In this document: positions 62,223 to 64,000 of the stretch, in pieces | Layout: each line of letters begins with the position of its first letter | Position numbering within the stretch: position 1 is the stretch's first letter | NCBI GenBank assembly: GCA_000472185.1 | Contig: AVDB01000001.1 | Location: 372,001-436,000 of the forward strand | Length of the DNA stretch: 64,000 bases | Reading direction: 5' to 3' | Source of the DNA: Rhodobacteraceae bacterium HIMB11 | Lineage (GTDB): Bacteria; Pseudomonadota; Alphaproteobacteria; Rhodobacterales; Rhodobacteraceae | Program-made: the position numbers and the translations under genes | Notes under the pieces: model-generated | What the model was told of the DNA's origin: nothing | Database searches by the model: none | The model's input: only the letters and a program-made list of their open reading frames with translations

Positions 62223-63593
62223 CTAACTACGGGGCCTTTGCCCTAACAACGATTGAACGAACAAAAGCATAATCAAAAATTGCGCAGTCGTGTCTTTTCG
62301 AAACATTGAGCTGTCCGTCAAATACCCAATCGCGCAAGCTGATAAGAAAATAAAGACTGCAGGATTGACGAACATCTGTCGCAATGCTGGCGTGAACATC
62401 AAAAACGCAACAATAAACCCAACGACACCAGTCGACACGAGCCAACTCAAATATTGATTGTGAACATCTGGATGCTGAAAGCTGAGTTGTCCTTCAACAA
62501 GCCTGCCAGACCCAAATAATATCTGGTTAAAATCATGAAGTGCAAATAGATGTGCAATCGCGTTGCTCCACATCTCAGCTCTTAAGCCGTCATCTGCAGC
62601 CTGCGCTCTTTCAAAAGTAGTTCTCGAAAGGTTTTCGTATTCTAGTGATGTTTTTATTGGCTGTATCCCAAAACTTTCCGTTGAAGGGAAGGGATATTGC
62701 GCTGGTAACACTACGATTTGTTTGCTTGTGAGTATTTGGTTTAATTCGGATTCTATGAGAAAAGCTTTATTGTGAAGAGATGGAGCGGTGCTATTTTCTA
62801 TGTTACTGACATGCATAGTCTGTAATTGGTTAAACGAAGATGTAAAAAAGTTTAAATGCTCTGACATCCGATTAAAGCTGCCACATTTGTCTATTGAAAA
62901 GGCCCCCCAAATACCCAAACCTAGACAAGCGAACACGAACAATCCCTGCCGGATTTTCATGTTGAAGAACAAAAAAGTTGCCAAGATGATGGACAACAAT
63001 GTTACCGAATAAAACGACGCACGAGCTCCGGCAAAGGACCCGAGTGCTGTGAACAGGGAAACCAGTACAAGTCCGTCCAAAAAGTTAAAGCGCTTCGCTA
63101 AAGCACGTACTGAAATAATATATATTCCAAATGGCAGAAAGGTAATTGGCGGTCCCAATGGGTTGACGCTAAAAGCTTTTACTCGGCAACCATTTAAAAT
63201 CAAATATTGGTACGCCATGATCGTGAAGATAGTGAGCAAACCGACTAGTGCGGCGGTTTCTATCCGCTCCACACTGCCTACATATATTTTGAACATTGCG
63301 ACCATTGGGACAGCCGCAAGTGCGATAGTAGCCAATATCGTTGCTAGCGTATGATCATACTCTAACCAGCCAGGGTGATAGATCATAAAGCCGATCATGC
63401 TCACGCAGTACAGAATAATTGGAAAGGCAGCTTTGGCTGCCTGCCTATCTACATGCTTGATGCCGAACACAACAGACATCAATATGATAAGCACAGGCAC
63501 ATTATATTCGGCCACTGGCATCACACCAACCAAGAAACCAATAGATAAGCCAATTGCTTTGTCCAAACTAAAGCTTCGGGATGCGCCAATCAT
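62223..63593 (-). CDS. O-antigen ligase/polymerase family membrane protein
   Basis: 456 aa with about 11-12 membrane segments and one large periplasmic loop (~230-380). The loop and following helix hold HPDVHNQYLSWLVSTGVVGF, the His-containing motif of the Wzy_C/WaaL family, and the Arg of GGARASFYS (written SFAGARASFYS here) lies in an earlier loop. It either polymerises repeat units (Wzy) or ligates the glycan; sequence alone does not decide. With a WecA-type initiator and Wzx it fits a Wzy pathway. Confidence 0.87.
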   Translation of the reverse strand: MIGASRSFSLDKAIGLSIGFLVGVMPVAEYNVPVLIILMSVVFGIKHVDRQAAKAAFPIILYCVSMIGFMIYHPGWLEYDHTLATILATIALAAVPMVAMFKIYVGSVERIETAALVGLLTIFTIMAYQYLILNGCRVKAFSVNPLGPPITFLPFGIYIISVRALAKRFNFLDGLVLVSLFTALGSFAGARASFYSVTLLSIILATFLFFNMKIRQGLFVFACLGLGIWGAFSIDKCGSFNRMSEHLNFFTSSFNQLQTMHVSNIENSTAPSLHNKAFLIESELNQILTSKQIVVLPAQYPFPSTESFGIQPIKTSLEYENLSRTTFERAQAADDGLRAEMWSNAIAHLFALHDFNQILFGSGRLVEGQLSFQHPDVHNQYLSWLVSTGVVGFIVAFLMFTPALRQMFVNPAVFIFLSACAIGYLTDSSMFRKDTTAQFLIMLLFVQSLLGQRPRS

Positions 63594-63838
63594 TTCTCTT
63601 CTGCCCCATACTTTGGTTTTCTATCCTCGGAACAATATCGCGTGTACAAGCATTATTCAGATGTATTGCCGCACTACCGGTAAGTTGCATTCAGATCAAG
63701 TTTTTGCTTATTGCATACGCAAAATTAATGTGCATCAGGTGATTGAGCTGGATTCAAAGGACGATAAGGTGGTACGCAATGTCGATGAATAAGTTCTATT
63801 CATTTCGTAAAAGCAAAAAACAAATGTGACGAATAGCA

Positions 63839-64000
63839 ATGAATGAAAAAATATTAGCCTCTAGCGCGTCAAAATTTTTTCTATTTGCGTTGATATTGTT
63901 GTTTTCCTTAGCTCATCCCCTAAAGGCGTCCAATGCCAATGACCGCCTACTAATCATTTCGGACACTGCCTTAATAAGCCCTGAGACAGAATTATTCACA
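63839..64000 (+). CDS. exported protein, 5' end only
   Basis: 54 codons open to the window edge. Starts MNEKILASSASKFFLFALIL then LFSLAHPLKASNAND: a Sec signal peptide with likely cleavage after SNA. Too little remains to name it. The 245 bases before it hold no supported gene. Confidence 0.6.
   Translation, partial: MNEKILASSASKFFLFALILLFSLAHPLKASNANDRLLIISDTALISPETELFT

Noticed and set aside
63397-63792. 131-aa plus-strand ORF near the right end
   Set aside because: Mostly antisense to the ligase/polymerase gene and without any family pattern.
1-64000. CRISPR array or insertion sequence
   Set aside because: No regularly spaced short repeats, cas genes, transposase genes or IS-type terminal inverted repeats seen; the only recombinase is the truncated integrase at 49.6 kb.

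Overview
The window reads as chromosomal DNA of an alphaproteobacterium, most likely a marine Rhodobacterales (Roseobacter-group) organism with moderate to low GC. This is inferred from gene content and protein style: a leucyl-aminopeptidase, NlpC/P60 and agmatinase run, a DUF4389 gene, an EPS-associated MarR-type regulator, and an integrase remnant of a type common in that order. No rRNA or taxon marker is present, so the placement is tentative.

Layout. 1-3.2 kb is an ordinary co-directional housekeeping run. At 3.25 kb an intact CAU-anticodon tRNA (tRNA-Met) is followed by a small genomic island (3.33-6.55 kb) bounded by a 46-bp imperfect copy of the tRNA 3' half. The island carries an inverse-autotransporter barrel with no passenger, an exported protein of unknown type, a winged-helix regulator and a membrane protein, but no integrase. 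6.8-10.8 kb holds a DUF1501/DUF1800 pair, the DUF1800 protein with peptidoglycan-binding-like and carbohydrate-binding-like additions. 11.4-12.2 kb has a second CAU tRNA (probably tRNA-Ile2), a nuclease-like exported protein and a DUF4389 protein.

From 12.6 kb to the end is one large, mosaic, partly very AT-rich exopolysaccharide/surface-glycan locus. Precursor genes supply GDP-mannose (manB, manC), UDP-glucose/galactose/galactofuranose (two galU copies, two galE, glf) and a dTDP-3-amino-3,6-dideoxyhexose (rmlA, rmlB, a 3,4-ketoisomerase, an aminotransferase, an acyltransferase). Assembly genes include a WecA-type initiator, GT2, GT4, GT8, GT61 and DUF4422 transferases, modifying enzymes (acyltransferase-SGNH, PhyH dioxygenase, methyltransferase), a Wzx flippase, a Wzm/Wzt-like ABC exporter, a ligase/polymerase and a broken Wzz. 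Two embedded sets are less usual: paired proteins that look like nucleotidyltransferase plus nucleoside-diphosphate-kinase fusions next to three P-loop kinase-like genes (15.9-23.2 kb), and a DUF4956/CotH/VTC-domain set (36.7-41.3 kb).

The locus shows much rearrangement: a 766-bp direct repeat of galU 39.8 kb apart, both copies lacking the 3' end; a decayed second galE 5' end; a patch with broken dioxygenase and glycosyltransferase genes (30-31.4 kb); a junction of truncated ligase, integrase and unknown genes (49.4-51.1 kb); an AbrB/Doc toxin-antitoxin pair; and a glycosyltransferase whose reading frame is broken at an A8 tract right after its start. A roughly 35-bp element recurs upstream of four transcription units between 51.2 and 55.7 kb and may be a locus-specific control site.
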